In this document: positions 9,963-20,084 of the stretch, piece after piece
How the letters are laid out: every line of letters starts with the position of its first letter
Numbering within the stretch: the stretch's first letter is position 1
DNA from: Gari tellinella
Lineage: Eukaryota; Mollusca; Bivalvia; Cardiida; Psammobiidae
NCBI GenBank assembly: GCA_922989275.2
Contig: OV277872.1
Span: 27,606,119-27,670,118 of the forward strand
Length of the DNA: 64,000 nucleotides
Direction: 5' to 3'
Program-made: the position numbers and the translations under genes
Notes under the pieces: model-generated
What the model was told of the DNA's origin: nothing
Database searches by the model: none
The model's input: the letters and a program-made list of their open reading frames with translations, nothing else

Positions 9963-10003
9963 ACACATCTATTTATTCCTCCACTGAAGAAAAAAGTTCC
10001 AAT

Positions 10004-10182
10004 TTATACAGCCAAGAATATGTACCAGAAGAAATATTTTCTATATCCTAGCAGATGGTAGCTTAAAACAGGCTGAAAGTAAAGCAGAATGTGCCTTAAG
10101 GCACATTCTGCTTTACTTTCAACCTGCTTTAGGTGGTCACCTGTTTTCAAAGCTTGAAATAGGCTATGAAGTAATGGGTTAA
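10004..10182 (-). repeat. Family A palindrome of the nested copy
   Basis: Arms AAAACAGGCTGAAAGTAAAG..GAATGTGCC and GGCACATTCTGC..CAACCTGCTTT are nearly perfect. The minus-strand open frame here is palindrome read-through only. Confidence 0.6.
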
Positions 10183-10377
10183 AAGGCATATAATGGGTTA
10201 GTACTAGATGCAAGTATTTTCAAGAAGGAGGCAAATAAAGTAGAAGGTTCCTATATAATGCCTTAATTAAACACAGGATTGCAGTATATGAATCACTGTA
10301 TTGTGTAAGTTTTATAAAGGAGATTTAATAATGTATTTCTAAAAATTGAACAGCAATACAAATTAAACTGATTAAGT

Positions 10378-10950
10378 TGCACCCTTTACTCCACAGCCTG
10401 TTTGTAGTACAGTGGTAAATACACTATTCCTACCCACTTAACGCGTTAATTATCCGTTTCGTTAAACGCGTTTCCTAGCCGTTTCTTTACGTGTTTAACG
10501 GCAATCATCAATATAAGATCCAAAATCTCCGTGTGAAACGGAAAACTGACGCACCAATCGCAACATCTCTGGTATAATCGTTTCTTAACGCGTTAAAATC
10601 TTTAGGCTTTTAACCATTCGTTAACCGTTCACTATGTGTTTCTTACGCATAGATTAACACGTAAATGGGTAGGAATTGCGTATTTACCACTGTATTAAAG
10701 ATTAGTGATCACTTAATTTCTTAAAGCAGATTGAAAGTAAAGCAGAATGCTGCATAAGGTGCATTCTGCTTTACTTTCAGTCTGCTTTAAGCTACCATTA
10801 AAATAATTTTGCTAGAATACAGAAACTATTTCTGATTAAACATACATGTATAATTATGTTCATGACTGTATAAATTGAAACTATTTTCTTCAGTGGAGGA
10901 ATAAATTAGATCCACTGTTCTAAAATATGTATCTGTGGAGTAAAGGGTTT
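10378..10950 (+). mobile_element. Family A MITE split by element K
   Basis: CACCCTTTACTCCACAGCCTG ends at the K insertion and resumes TTAAAGATTAGTGATCACTT with a full palindrome at 10723-10790 and the ending GGAGTAAAGGGTTTA. Confidence 0.7.
10410..10692. mobile_element. Element K, TA-flanked inverted-repeat element
   Basis: Ends CAGTGGTAAATACACTATTC and GAATTGCGTATTTACCACTG, flanked by TA on both sides. The inside is rich in ACGCGTT and GTTTC motifs (TTAACGCGTTAATTATCCG). It lacks the palindromic cassettes of the other families. The CAGTG end and TA target fit Tc1/mariner. Confidence 0.75.
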
Positions 10951-11228
10951 ATGAGACACAATATCCAGCTAATGCTTTTTAGCGCAGATGACAGTTTTAG
11001 ATGTAACACGTCAGTTTTGTTATTGTCAAACAATACTGTTGTCACGGGAACCATTTATGGCTGGATTAATGCTAGTTGCTAGGTAGCAGATGTTTTTAGG
11101 GTTGTGTGGAAAATAATTGTGTTTCGACATGGAAACAACAGAAAGTTTTGTGTCTAATAGATATCTCATGTTTCAAAAATGTTTCACATTTTGTTCAATA
11201 CATGCAGAATAAGAACAGGCTTAGTGTT
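10951..11228. other. Intronic sequence without recognised element
   Basis: No repeat ends or exon signal seen. Confidence 0.4.
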
Positions 11229-11469
11229 TTAACATACTCTTACCATGCTATTGGTGGATATATCATACAGGGATTACCTTTGCAAACAGTTTGGATCCAG
11301 ATGAGAGGCAGCGTAACGCGGCATCTCATCAGGATCCAAACTGTTTGACACTCTAACAGGCTGGGTTTTTTTTTTAAATAAATTTTAAAAAATTTATTTT
11401 TAGAACAGTAGCAGACAATTACACAGTTGTTGCAGATGAATATAAATTACCCAGCATGCAAAGAGTTAA
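11229..11469 (+). mobile_element. Family C MITE
   Basis: TTAACATACTCTTACCATGC to ACCCAGCATGCAAAGAGTTAA. The palindrome is CAAACAGTTTGGATCCAGAT, GAGAGGCAGCGTAACGCGGC and the complement. GCAGACAATTACACAGTTG lies near the right end. Confidence 0.75.
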
Positions 11470-11533
11470 ACAGTCAGCAGTGATGTTAATGAATTTTTAA
11501 TGACTGATCTTGTTACCATCAACTTTACTCCAG

Positions 11534-11853
11534 TTAACCCTTTCCTCCACAACCAGAGTGCACATCAAATATATATCTACGGTAATTGTGTTTAAGATAG
11601 GTTACTCCTAAAATGCACCTTTGTATGCCTTTAATTTATTCTTCCACTGAAGAAAATGGCTCTACTTTAAACAGTCATGAATATGCACCGTAAGAAAGAG
11701 TTTCTATATTCTAGCAGATGGTAGCTTAAAGTACAGCAAACAAAAAGCAGAATGCTCATTTAAAGGTGCTTTCTGCTTTCTGCTTCACTTTCAACCTGCT
11801 TCAAGTTGTCACCTGTCTTCAAAACTAGAAAAAGGATATCAGTAAAGTGTTAA
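11534..11853 (-). mobile_element. Family A MITE with foreign left end
   Basis: TTAACCCTTTCCTCCACAAC is followed by unrelated sequence until CACCTTTGTATGCCTTTAA, where typical A sequence starts. The palindrome centre is disturbed (GCTCATTTAAAGGTGC). It ends AGTAAAGTGTTAA. Confidence 0.6.
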
Positions 11854-12085
11854 TTTAAGGCAAGATGAAAGTAAAAAAAATCCTTTAAGCTCTAAGCTAT
11901 ATTAAACAGCCAATATTACCCATATTTCTTCAGTTGAATTTTCATGCTCAAGTAGAATAAACCCGTATTTCAAAATTAAAACATTTTAGCAACAGATATG
12001 ATGGACTTAATCAAATTTGAGATAACGATGTTTGGCTGTAAAACAAATAAAACCAAAGCACAGGGAGGATATTTCATTGGGATAT
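11854..12085. other. Unassigned sequence with G-like hairpin remnant
   Basis: GGCAAGATGAAAGTAAAA..TCCTTTAAGC at 11860-11895 looks like one arm of a GCAAGATGAAAGTAAA palindrome. Confidence 0.4.
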
Positions 12086-12281
12086 CTGGGCTCCAGATAA
12101 GAGAGAGAGTAAACTGAACAAATCCAACATTTGCTCACTTATTTCAGCACAAAATCCTACGGTGTGACTACTCATTAGAATCGTCTCGAAGAGACGATTC
12201 TAATGCGTAGTGACACCATAGGGTTTACTGCAGAAATAAAGATTTTAGATTTTGAAAATACTCCCCTTATCTGGAGCTCTG
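12086..12281 (+). mobile_element. Family D MITE
   Basis: Ends CTGGGCTCCAGATAAG and CTTATCTGGAGCTCTG. Palindrome TCCTACGGTGTGACTACTCA plus TTAGAATCGTCTCGAAGAGACG and the complement. GATAT repeats on both sides (12081-12085 and 12282-12286). Confidence 0.75.
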
Positions 12282-12558
12282 GATATACTGCTCTTTAGTA
12301 GATGAAGAAAGTCCACGAAAGCCTATAGTGCCTCGAGGGATATGAAGGTAGTGAATTATTTATAAAGTGGAACCAATTGAAGACATTAGAACCCAATAAT
12401 AAATCTTGATTTCGGGCTGATTTATGGATGCGGGTCATTGCCTGTCTCTTGGATGAACATAGATTAACATTTATTCTACCAAACTATACCAAAACTAGTT
12501 ACTTGCTGTATCATACGTAACAGTAACACCTCCCTTGAGCGACACCCAATTTTGACTT
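12282..12558. other. Intronic sequence without recognised element
   Basis: Nothing recognised. Confidence 0.4.
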
Positions 12559-12734
12559 TACTCTCGGCTCCAGATTAGGGGGTATTTCAAAACTAAAAAA
12601 AAATCATTATTTCTGCATTAAACCCTATGGTGTCACTACTCATTAGAATCGTCTCTTTGAGACGATTCTAATGAGTAGTAACACCATAGGATTTGGTGCT
12701 GATGTTGGATTTGTTTAGTTTACTCCCTCATGTC
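12559..12734 (-). mobile_element. Family D MITE, ends worn
   Basis: TCGGCTCCAGATTAGGGGG at the left and an intact palindrome with loop GTCTCTTTGAGAC (the copy at 12086 has GTCTCGAAGAGAC). The right end is degraded (CATGTCTGGCT). Confidence 0.65.
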
Positions 12735-12764
12735 TGGCTAAAATTAGTTTATTGAATCATTAAT

Positions 12765-12990
12765 TGAGTGAGGAGTATGTGTCCTTTACAGACAGGGTAC
12801 ATGTGAAGAGTACACTTGTCCCTTTTGAACAGTGTAGATCTAGATCACAAGATTCCTATAATGATCAGTGTCTACACTGCTTGATTGTCATTTGGTGATA
12901 CATGTATTTTGTAAAAAAAAATCAAAAAAATCCTGAATTTGTTACTTATATGTAAAATGGAAACCCAGGAATCGTCCATTTCAAGTCCAT
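12765..12990 (+). mobile_element. Family B MITE, old
   Basis: AGGGTACATGTGAAGAGTACACTTGTCC, a worn AACAGTGTAGATC palindrome and the GGAATCGTCCATTTCAAG tail remain. Both ends are lost. Confidence 0.55.
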
Positions 12991-13310
12991 TGCCATCTTT
13001 TTTGTTCAACCCAAATATCCTCTTAAAGCAAGATGAAAGTAAAAAAGAAAGCTCCTATAGGAGTTATAATATATGCCAAATGGTCAGGTATCATATGACA
13101 TGTTTGTGGATAAATTTATATAGAGGTTCTAAAAAAGCAGTCTAAAAGTAACGTTTCTTAAAGGCTTTCTGCTTTAAATAATTTGAAAGTTCTATTTGCA
13201 TATCCAAATATTTCATTACCTTGACTGTTTCGGTCCTCCATTGGAGAACCTTACTCAGACTGTGGCCTAGACCTCTGATCTCACCTCTTACCTACACCTT
13301 CATACTCTGT
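12991..13310. other. Unassigned sequence with G-like hairpin remnant
   Basis: TTAAAGCAAGATGAAAGTAA..GAAAGCTCCTATAGGAG at 13023-13065 has lost its matching arm. No gene is seen. Confidence 0.4.
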
Positions 13311-13546
13311 GATGATTTTGAAGATAGGCGATCTGTGACTTACAGCAGGTTGAAAGTAAAGCAGAATGTGCCATAAGGCACATTCTACTCTGCTACACTT
13401 TCAGCCTGCTTTAAGCTACTATCTGTTAAGATATAAAACATATTTCTTATGGTACATATCCTTGACTGCATAAATTGGAACTTTTAATTTTCTTCAGTGG
13501 AGGAATAAATCAAAAGCATAATGGCATACTTTGAGGTAATGGGTTA
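13311..13546 (+). mobile_element. Family A MITE
   Basis: Body TGATTTTGAAGATAGGCGAT, palindrome GTGCCATAAGGCAC with a small insertion in the right arm, end GAGGTAATGGGTTAA. It shares this TTAA with the next copy. Confidence 0.7.
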
Positions 13547-13792
13547 ACCCATTACACAATAAATACGCCTTTTAAGCCTCTAATTTATTCCTCCACTGAA
13601 GAAAATAGTTCCAATTTATACACTTATAAATATGTACCATAAGAAATAGTTTCTATATCCTAATATATAGAGAGTAGCTTAAAGCAGGCTGAAATTAAAG
13701 CAGAATGCGCCTTATAAGGCACATTTTGCTTTACTTTCAACCTGCTTTAAGTGGTCACCTGATTTCAAAAATAGAAACAAGATATGGGTTAA
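13543..13792 (-). mobile_element. Family A MITE
   Basis: TTAACCCATTACACAATAAA to AAGATATGGGTTAA. Palindrome centre GCGCCTTATAAGGCAC. Confidence 0.75.
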
Positions 13793-14137
13793 GTGTGCAA
13801 AGAGATGGACAAGTTTGACTGTATTTATATAATGCTGTAATAGGAGACCCCACGTGTATGACTATAGACATGGGTCAGCTAAACGGCACATTATGCACGC
13901 CTCTCATAGATTACTTATTAGTTTTCCATCGATTTCCCTCAACTGTTGAGTGGACCAGGAGATTAAGGCTTTTCGTTTCTCCCAGGTTACTTCCCTCGCA
14001 GGAATACCTCAGTGAATATTGGATTCTTTAATTAAAACACCCAATTTTCATGAAAGCTTTTCTATTTGATTTTCCCAGTAATATCCTATATATATACGTA
14101 CAGGTATATAGAAATTATGGTAATTTGCAATGGACAT
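13793..14137. other. Intronic sequence without recognised element
   Basis: No coding potential or repeat ends seen. Confidence 0.4.
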
Positions 14138-14376
14138 CAGATGCCCGTTTCATAAAACTTTGTACGACAAAAACGGTCGTAAGTCAAAATTTTAAAATAC
14201 ATTTAATTTCTTAGTTCTCTATCTAATCCTGTCTTGTTACATCTCTTTGGAATCGTCTTTTCAAGACGATTCCAAAAAGATGTCACAAGACAGGATTTGA
14301 TGGAGAAATAAATAATACCTGAGACTTTTATAGTCTGATTTTGTTGTACTAATAAGTTTTATGAAAAGGGCCCCAG
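14138..14376 (+). mobile_element. Family H MITE
   Basis: Ends GCCCGTTTCATAAAACTTTG and TTTTATGAAAAGGGCCCCAG. Palindrome CTAATCCTGTCTTGTTACAT, TTGGAATCGTCTTTTCAAGACG and the complement. Paired GTCGTAAG/ACGAC motifs lie near the left end. Confidence 0.75.
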
Positions 14377-14382
14377 ATCAAC

Positions 14383-14736
14383 AGCTCACCAAAGAAAAAC
14401 AGTGTCAACCCTCTTGAGGCTACAAATCTCATTAGATCTGAATGAAATGTAATCAGAATGTTGTTTGCCTACATAAAATTTAGGTTAAGATTGAATTAGG
14501 ATCATGTCCAGTCAAAAAAACAAACTAGGTCTCTAGTCAAATCATAGAAAAATCTTGTTAACACTCCAGAAGCTACAAATTTCATTTGATCTTTATGAAA
14601 CTTACTCAAAATGTTTGCCTCATTGAAATTCAGTCAAAATTTAAATGTGGGTCATGTCAGGTCAAAATCGAGGTCACTATAGGTAAAGTTACTTGGTGTA
14701 CCAGGTGAGCGATATAGGTCCACAGTGGCCCTTGTT
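14383..14736 (+). mobile_element. Helentron-like element E, internally shortened
   Basis: AGCTCACC at the left (the terminal palindrome is truncated), about two core units, then ACCAGGTGAGCGATATAGG and hairpin GTCCACAGTGGCCC with CTTGTT. Confidence 0.65.
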
Positions 14737-14737
14737 T

Positions 14738-14762
14738 CAATGCTCCCTTATCTGGAGCTCTG
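14738..14762 (-). mobile_element. Family D right terminus only
   Basis: CTCCCTTATCTGGAGCTCTG with no matching partner nearby. Confidence 0.45.
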
Positions 14763-14960
14763 TTGCATGTTTAGTACCAAGGCTATTAAAAAACCACCAG
14801 CATTGCCGACACACCAGAGTTCCCGTTTTCAGTGACCTGAACATCAGCTTGACGAATTAAATGTCAATAAATAAAAGTCTTATCACAGAAAAACTGCTCG
14901 CTGCCTCACCCACTAAATTTAATTAGTAGATACTTTACACTGCTACTTCTGTTTCCACCT

Positions 14961-15140
14961 TTAACTCTTGCATGCTGGGTAATCTTTTAAAGTGACCTCT
15001 TTAGAGCTACATGTTTTACTGAATTAGTATTAAGCATGGTTAAAAGCTTTTAAATTATATACCGTGTGATTGCAAGTAAAATTGAAAACTTATGATACGT
15101 TTTCAATTTTGCTTGCAATATTATTAGTTAAAGGTAAGGT
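14961..15140 (-). mobile_element. Relic with family C end and a separate 21 bp inverted repeat
   Basis: TTAACTCTTGCATGCTGGGT is the family C right end in reverse. Downstream, ATTGCAAGTAAAATTGAAAA and its complement (about 15068-15117) form a hairpin not matching any other cassette in the window. Confidence 0.5.
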
Positions 15141-15177
15141 ATTTCAATAGTTTTAAACTTTAAAGGATAGAATGAAG

Positions 15178-15360
15178 CAGAGCACCAGATAAGGGTAGTT
15201 TTTCAAAAACTAAAATCTTTATTTCTGAATTGAACCCTATGGTGTCACTACTCATTAGAATCGTCTCTTCGAGACGATTCTAATGAGTAGTAACACCATA
15301 GGATTTGGTGCTAAAAATAGTGAGATTTGTTGAAAAAACTACCTCTTATCTGGAGCCCTG
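15178..15360 (-). mobile_element. Family D MITE with exact 6 bp target duplication
   Basis: CAGAGCACCAGATAAGGG to TTATCTGGAGCCCTG. ATGAAG occurs at 15172-15177 and 15361-15366. The palindrome is intact, loop GTCTCTTCGAGAC. Confidence 0.8.
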
Positions 15361-15507
15361 ATGAAGTTTTAAAGAAAGAAAAGTTTGCAGTGTTCTGCTA
15401 TTTAAATACATGTATTGCCTAATCAGTGCAAGTTACGGTAATCTTTTTAAACAGAAACAATACACTTTACAATTTATGATTCAACCAGAATAAAAGCAGG
15501 CACCGTT

Positions 15508-15775
15508 TTAACCCTTTACCCCATAGCCTGTATCTAGTTTTGAAGACATGTGATCATTTAAAGCAGGCTGAAAGTAAAGCAGAATGCACCTTCAGGTTCA
15601 TTCTGCTTTACTTTCAACCAGCTTTAAGCTACCTTCTTGCTAGTATATAATAAAAATGTGTTATGGTACCTATACATACACATGTTTATTACTGAATAAA
15701 TTGGAACTATTTTCTTCAGTGGAGGATTAAAGTAAGTGCAGTCAAGGCGTTTCTGTGGGGTGGGGGGGGGGGGGG
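15508..15775 (+). mobile_element. Family A MITE ending in poly-G
   Basis: TTAACCCTTTACCCCATAGC to GCGTTTCTGTGGGGTGGGG. The expected GGGGTAATGGGTTAA end is replaced by a G run. Confidence 0.7.
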
Positions 15776-15936
15776 GGAAACTCATTATATGTATTATACA
15801 AACTATTTTCTATGTTTTTGCAGACTGTAGCTTAAAGCAGGCTGAAAGTAAAGCAGAATGTGCCTTAAGGCACATTCTGCTTTACTTTCAACCTGTTTTA
15901 AATGGATCTAGACACTGGCTATGGAGCAATGGGTTA
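15776..15936 (-). mobile_element. Family A MITE, left-truncated
   Basis: Starts in TATTATACAAACTATTTTCT, has the full GTGCCTTAAGGCAC palindrome and ends GAGCAATGGGTTAA. Confidence 0.7.
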
Positions 15937-16200
15937 AGCGGATGTTATTTATTCAGTGATCAGCAGGTTTGTTATAAGGCTAATGAGTGGGTATGTGTTT
16001 GTAGGGTGATCAGGATAAAAGATCAAAAGGGCAGAAAGAGTGTTGTTAGCTCAATTTATTCTGCATCGAGCCAGGGAGACATCAAAGAACGCCATGGAAA
16101 CAGTAACCGGCTGAGAGTGAAGCTTGGTCTGGTGAAAGTCTTGTAACTGTGATTAAATTAAACTCCAGTTTTATGAGCTGTTAAAATCCTCTTAACCCTT
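15937..16200. other. Low-repeat intronic sequence
   Basis: A + strand frame stays open to 16146, but its first half lies in a family A palindrome and I recognise no protein in the rest. Confidence 0.4.
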
Positions 16201-16425
16201 GAAATGCTGATTGTTTAAATTGACTGTTATAGGTTTTGGAAAAAGACCAAATTTTATGATCACATTTGTCTTAATTTTCAAATGGCCAAATTTGTTTTCT
16301 GATATGTATGTGACTGATTTACATGACGTTCAATGGGGTTGTCCCCTAAATATGATAGAGTATGACAAACAGTGCAGACCCAGATGAGAGAGCTCTTACA
16401 GAGAGGTCTTCACTGTTTGTTAAGC
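16201..16425 (-). mobile_element. Family B-like relic
   Basis: The hairpin GACAAACAGTGCAGACCCAG..GAGGTCTTCACTGTTTG survives at 16364-16420. Upstream only scattered similarity remains. Confidence 0.45.
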
Positions 16426-16429
16426 ATTA

Positions 16430-16770
16430 CAGTGCTCCCTCTCTACAATGGTCCTCCGAACAACGATTCTCTCCTTACAACAGCGCTTGCCACTGCTCCT
16501 CAAACAAGACAATTATGTCTTTAAACCTTTTTGCGGCTGCAATATCGTCTGCTTACAATTGTCATCTTCTGTTTTTCTCAAAGTCACATTTTGACCAAAA
16601 AAACACAAATTATTAACAGCTTGAATCCAGATAAGGTGCCGCTTTACGCTGCGTTTGATCTGGATTAAAGCTGTTTGCAAATGTAAGCCAAATTTCCTCC
16701 CTATAACACCTCCCTCCAAACAACACACAGTCTTTGTCTCCCATTGGTTGTTGTTGTAGAGAGGGCACTG
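16430..16770 (+). mobile_element. Family F MITE
   Basis: CAGTGCTCCCTCTCTACAAT to TTGTAGAGAGGGCACTG, followed by TA (left flank TTA). The palindrome arms carry GCCGCTTTACGCTGC at the centre and are slightly mismatched. Confidence 0.8.
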
Positions 16771-17021
16771 TAATATTTCCGGTTCCAGTTCCAGTATATA
16801 CTTCAACAGTATTATGAACCTTTGTATTTTAGACACGCTTCTTGGATTTGTAGCAATTTTTTCCCTGAGCCTTTGTACAATAGGGAAATAGATTAGCATA
16901 GAGATTGCTATCAGGTTGCTGACATAAACTTGCAGACACTTTGAATCCAGATCAGATACCAAGGAATTGTATAAATAATTTAGAGTTTTAAATTGTTATG
17001 CCCCTACACAACTTAGTCCTT

Positions 17022-17252
17022 TCAACCCTACAGTTGTCTGTGGAGATTAATAATAACATATACAAACAGTGTAGACCCTGATCAGGGGGCTCCTATAGGA
17101 GCCCTCTGATCAGGGTCTGCACTATTTGATGTTTTCATTTGGTTTTTTTTGTCATACCAAAAATGCAACAGTAGACTGGTTCAAACTACCTGTACTAGAA
17201 GAGTCCAAAAGGATTATAAATACCGACAAGAGAAATTTAGGGTTGAAAGAGT
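17022..17252 (+). mobile_element. Family O MITE, good palindrome
   Basis: CCTTTCAACCCTACAGTTGT to TAGGGTTGAAAGAGT. The centre is CAAACAGTGTAGACCCTGAT, GGGGGCTCCTATAGGAGCCC and the complement, the same cassette type as family B although the outer parts differ. Confidence 0.7.
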
Positions 17253-17264
17253 ATAGCTTATTGT

Positions 17265-17580
17265 TTCTACACCATTTGTCTGTCTGTCTGTTCTAAACTT
17301 AAACCTCGGCCATAATTTTAAAACTACATGTCATAGAGACTTTTTATTTGACATGACTTGTGTACTTAACTAATACTTGCAATAAGTCAGGCAAAAGTCA
17401 AGGTCATTGAGAGGTCAAATTGACTGAGTTTAACAATGGCTTTAACTTGCTACATTGTGATAGAGACATGCTATAAACATGTGTACTCAACTCAAAAAAG
17501 CTCTTGAGCTCAGTATAACTTGGGTCACCTAAGGCAAAGGTCAAGGTCATTTAGAGGTCAAATAGGCTTTTGGAGGGATC
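17265..17580 (+). repeat. Element S: GTCTG/AGGTCAAGGTCA repeat
   Basis: GTCTGTCTGTCTG, then two units of TTTAACTTGC..AGGTCAAGGTCATTTAGAGGTCAA. The ends are not clear. It looks like the inner part of a Helentron-type minisatellite element. Confidence 0.5.
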
Positions 17581-17592
17581 TGTGGATATATT

Positions 17593-17765
17593 CAGGACTC
17601 CAAATAAGGTAACTATTTCAAAAACTAAAACATTTATGTCTGTACCAAACCCTATAGTGTGACTATACACAGTAGTATCCTTGCTTTGAAATGATTCTAA
17701 TGTAGTAGTCAACCCATATAGGGTTTGATGTAGACACCACAGCGAAAATGTAAGAAATGTTGAGT
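17593..17765 (-). mobile_element. Family D MITE, strongly decayed
   Basis: CAGGACTCCAAATAAGG at the left, broken palindrome (AACCCTATAGTGTGACTA, ATGATTCTAATG). Right end lost. Confidence 0.6.
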
Positions 17766-18013
17766 TATCCCTTTACTCCATAGCCTGTTTCTAGTTTGAA
17801 GACAGGTAACAACTTAAAACAGGTTGAAAGTAAAGCAGAATGCACCTAAAGGCACATTCTGCTTTACTTTCAGCCTGCTTTAAGCTACCATCTTATAGAA
17901 AATATGTTTTATCAAACATTTTCCTGACTGTATAAATTGGAATTTTTTCTTCAGTGGGGGAATATAATATTATTCAATGTACTAAAAGGCGTTTCTATGG
18001 GGGAAAGGGTTAA
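17764..18013 (+). mobile_element. Family A MITE sharing a TTAA with the next copy
   Basis: CCCTTTACTCCATAGCCTG to ATGGGGGAAAGGGTTAA. Palindrome centre GCACCTAAAGGCAC. Confidence 0.75.
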
Positions 18014-18257
18014 TCCTTCTCCTCATAGAAGCGACTTTTAGCGTATCTAATTTATTCCTCCGCTGAAGAAAATAGTTCCCGTTTATACCCTTATTAACAA
18101 TTACCATAACAAATATTTTATATAGCCTATCAGATGGTAGTTTAAAGCAGGCTGAAAGAAAAGCAGAATGTGCCTTAAGGCACATTCTGCTTTACTTTCA
18201 ACCTGCTTTAAGTGATCACATATTTAATTATATAAACGGGTTATTGGGTAAAGAGTA
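18010..18257 (-). mobile_element. Family A MITE
   Basis: TTAATCCTTCTCCTCATAGA, palindrome GTGCCTTAAGGCAC, end TTATTGGGTAAAGAG. It ends 163 bp before the EXT1 exon. Confidence 0.75.
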
Positions 18258-18420
18258 AACTCACTCTTATCTTGAGCATTGTATATTACTAGTTAAAATC
18301 ATGTGACCCTCTAATACCTGGAGCAGTGCCAAACTTCAAATGCTGTAACAAGTAAACTCCATCAGAGGAAAAATATGAGCCAAAGCTTTTAGCCTTATGT
18401 GTCGTTTTATCTCTTTTCAG

Positions 18421-18540
18421 GTGCCTTCTATTGTCAGGGCGATGTCTCATACAGAGATTCTGTCGCTACGGCAACAAACACAGTTTTTATGGGACACTTA
18501 CTTCTCATCTGTAGATAGAATAGTCACAGCAACATTAGAG
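18421..18540 (+). CDS. EXT1: EXT1 exostosin, first exon visible in the window (40 codons)
   Basis: EXT1 is a Golgi/ER type II membrane glycosyltransferase that, with EXT2, polymerises heparan sulfate by alternating GlcUA and GlcNAc addition. This exon is preceded by TTTATCTCTTTTCAG, followed by GTAAGA, and is in phase 0 at both ends. It encodes VPSIVRAMSHTEILSLRQQT then QFLWDTYFSSVDRIVTATLE, which closely matches the conserved EXT1 segment at the end of the GT47 (exostosin) domain and the start of the linker to GT64 (family knowledge, recalled). The LRQQTQFLW and YFSS blocks are diagnostic. The upstream exons, with the transmembrane anchor and the GT47 catalytic part, are not in the window. 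The next exon is 26.6 kb downstream. Family A elements flank it within 170 bp on both sides. Confidence 0.95.
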
Positions 18541-18627
18541 GTAAGAGCTCTTGGGGCGACAAAGTGCTTGTCTGCATGGCGACAAAAACCTGCAACAGTA
18601 CACTCTGTTATAGTAGAAATCTTAGTT

Positions 18628-18997
18628 TTAACCCATTACCCCCATATCCTGTTTCTAGTTTAATAAAATTTATAAATTTGGACACCCTGTATATCTCCTG
18701 TTGTAACTATGCAAAAATTCAAACCCATTGCTCTTATCACTGAGGAGTTTGTCCAAAAGGGTGCAAACTGAGTGGCAAACAGTGTAGACCCTGATCAGAC
18801 TGCTCCTGAGGGAGCAGTCTGATCAGGGTGTACACTGTTTGCTCAGGCCAGTCATTCCCATTACTAAAAGGTCATTACGGTACACAGTGACCAAAAACTT
18901 GCATCGTCAGACCCTATAGCTATATAATTTGGAACTATTTTCTTCAGTGGAGGAATAAATTAAAAGCTTAAAAAGGTGTATATTTGGTAATGGCTTG
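18628..18997 (+). mobile_element. Family A MITE split by a B-type hairpin
   Basis: TTAACCCATTACCCCCATAT..GTTTCTAG is at 18624-18660. The family A tail (TATAATTTGGAACTATTTTC, GGAGGAATAAATTAAAAG) resumes near 18917. Between them lies a CAAACAG palindrome. Confidence 0.6.
18773..18843. repeat. Near-perfect CAAACAG-class palindrome
   Basis: GGCAAACAGTGTAGACCCTG, ATCAGACTGCTCCTGAGGGAG and the complement ending TACACTGTTTGCTC. It appears without clear family B ends. Confidence 0.75.
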
Positions 18998-18999
18998 AG

Positions 19000-19593
19000 G
19001 AGCCCTCTTATTTGAGGGTCTTCACTGTTTGCAAAATATACATGCATGTTTGGCATAGAATGGCTAAATATATTTGGTATGATTTTTTATGCCCATGTGT
19101 ACTGGACTCAAAGCTCTTGAGCTCAGAACATCTTCAGTCCCTGTCAGAATAGGTCAAGGTCATTTAGGGATTTAACCTTAGCCATATTACCTTTGAACTA
19201 CATGATATCGTGCTAGAATCTAGACTTCATATCTGGCATGTGTACTCAGTTCAAGAAACTCAGGAGCTCAGTTCAAAGGTCAAGGTCATTTAAAGGTCAT
19301 GGTCATATCAAGAGGCATTATAGTGTTTCACAAACATATCTTCCTTTACAACAAATTGTATTTTAAACCTTGTCTCTAATAGACTTTGAAGTAGACAATA
19401 TATTTCAGCTTGAAATAGTGAATTAGTGAATTTCCTCCTGTAAAACAATGAAACAAAACCTATTTATACAGCTTTTAATGGTATTCTTTTCCCATAAAAC
19501 AAAACCTAGTGTTTGAAACAAAAGATACATTTTCATCATCAAGTGAGTCATAGTAATAGAATATTATGTAACTGTCAAACCTTCTTTATATTC
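19000..19593 (+). repeat. B-type arm fragment and element S copy
   Basis: GAGCCCTCTTATTTGAGGGTC..TTCACTGTTTG is a half palindrome at 19000-19040. AAGGTCAAGGTCATTTAAAGG motifs at 19150-19310 resemble the repeat at 17265. The rest (19311-19593) is unassigned. Confidence 0.45.
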
Positions 19594-19854
19594 TTAACTC
19601 TTTCCTCCCTGAAGCTTTAAATGGACAATTATAGTTTCCATTTAAGTCTAGTCCATTCCTGACCTTTATGGGTTGTTTTTTTCAGTGTTGTGCATTATGA
19701 CAAACAGTGAAGACCCTGATCAGAGGGCTCCTTTTGGAGCCCTCTGATCTGGGTATTCACTGTTTGCACAGGACAAGAGTTCTATTCACATGTCTAGTGT
19801 TATACACTGTTTGAAAAGGACGCCTATAAGCGGGACTAGGGTTCAAGGGGTTAA
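19594..19854 (-). mobile_element. Family B MITE
   Basis: TTAACTCTTTCCTCCCTGAA to GGGTTCAAGGGGTTAA. Palindrome loop GGGCTCCTTTTGGAGCCC. Shares its right TTAA with a family C copy. Confidence 0.8.
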
Positions 19855-19999
19855 GCTAGAATTTTCAGAATTTCTTTTCAAAACAAGGTCAGAGTGTCAA
19901 ACAGTTTGGATCCTGATGAGACGCTGTGTTACGCTGCGTCTCATCAGGATTCAAACTATTTGCACGGATAATCACAATTCTACCACTAGAGTTAAGCTG
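19851..19999 (-). mobile_element. Family C MITE, shortened
   Basis: TTAAGCTAGAATTTTCAGAA to CACTAGAGTTAA. Centre CAAACAGTTTGGATCCTGAT, GAGACGCTGTGTTACGCTGCG and the complement. The AGCATGC end is missing. Confidence 0.7.
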
Positions 20000-20084
20000 C
20001 CCCTGAAGGTATAGAAATAATTGAATAATACATCAACTGTTGCATAGTTTATATTCAGACTTGGCCCAGATAAGGATGAGTATT

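Larger units (their letters stand above)
8986..10182 (-). mobile_element. Family A MITE, middle level of the nest
   Basis: TTAACCCATTACCCCTTAAA at the left, GTAATGGGTTAA at the right, intact palindrome near 10069-10132 (GTGCCTTAAGGCAC). An E element sits in its left part. Confidence 0.75.
8950..10201 (+). mobile_element. Outermost family A remnant of a three-level nest
   Basis: GAAAGGAGGAATAAATAAAA before 8986 and AAGGCATATAATGGGTTA after 10182 are the two sides of one family A tail, interrupted at an internal TTAA by the next element. Confidence 0.6.

Noticed and set aside
15736..16146. 136-residue ORF as a coding gene
   Set aside because: Begins in a poly-G tract and a family A palindrome. 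The later part is unrecognised and lacks gene signals.
1..18420. Upstream EXT1 exon (residues before VPSIVRAM)
   Set aside because: I looked for the expected preceding block (a WELPF-like motif next to a GT donor) in all frames and found none, so the exon is taken to lie outside the window.
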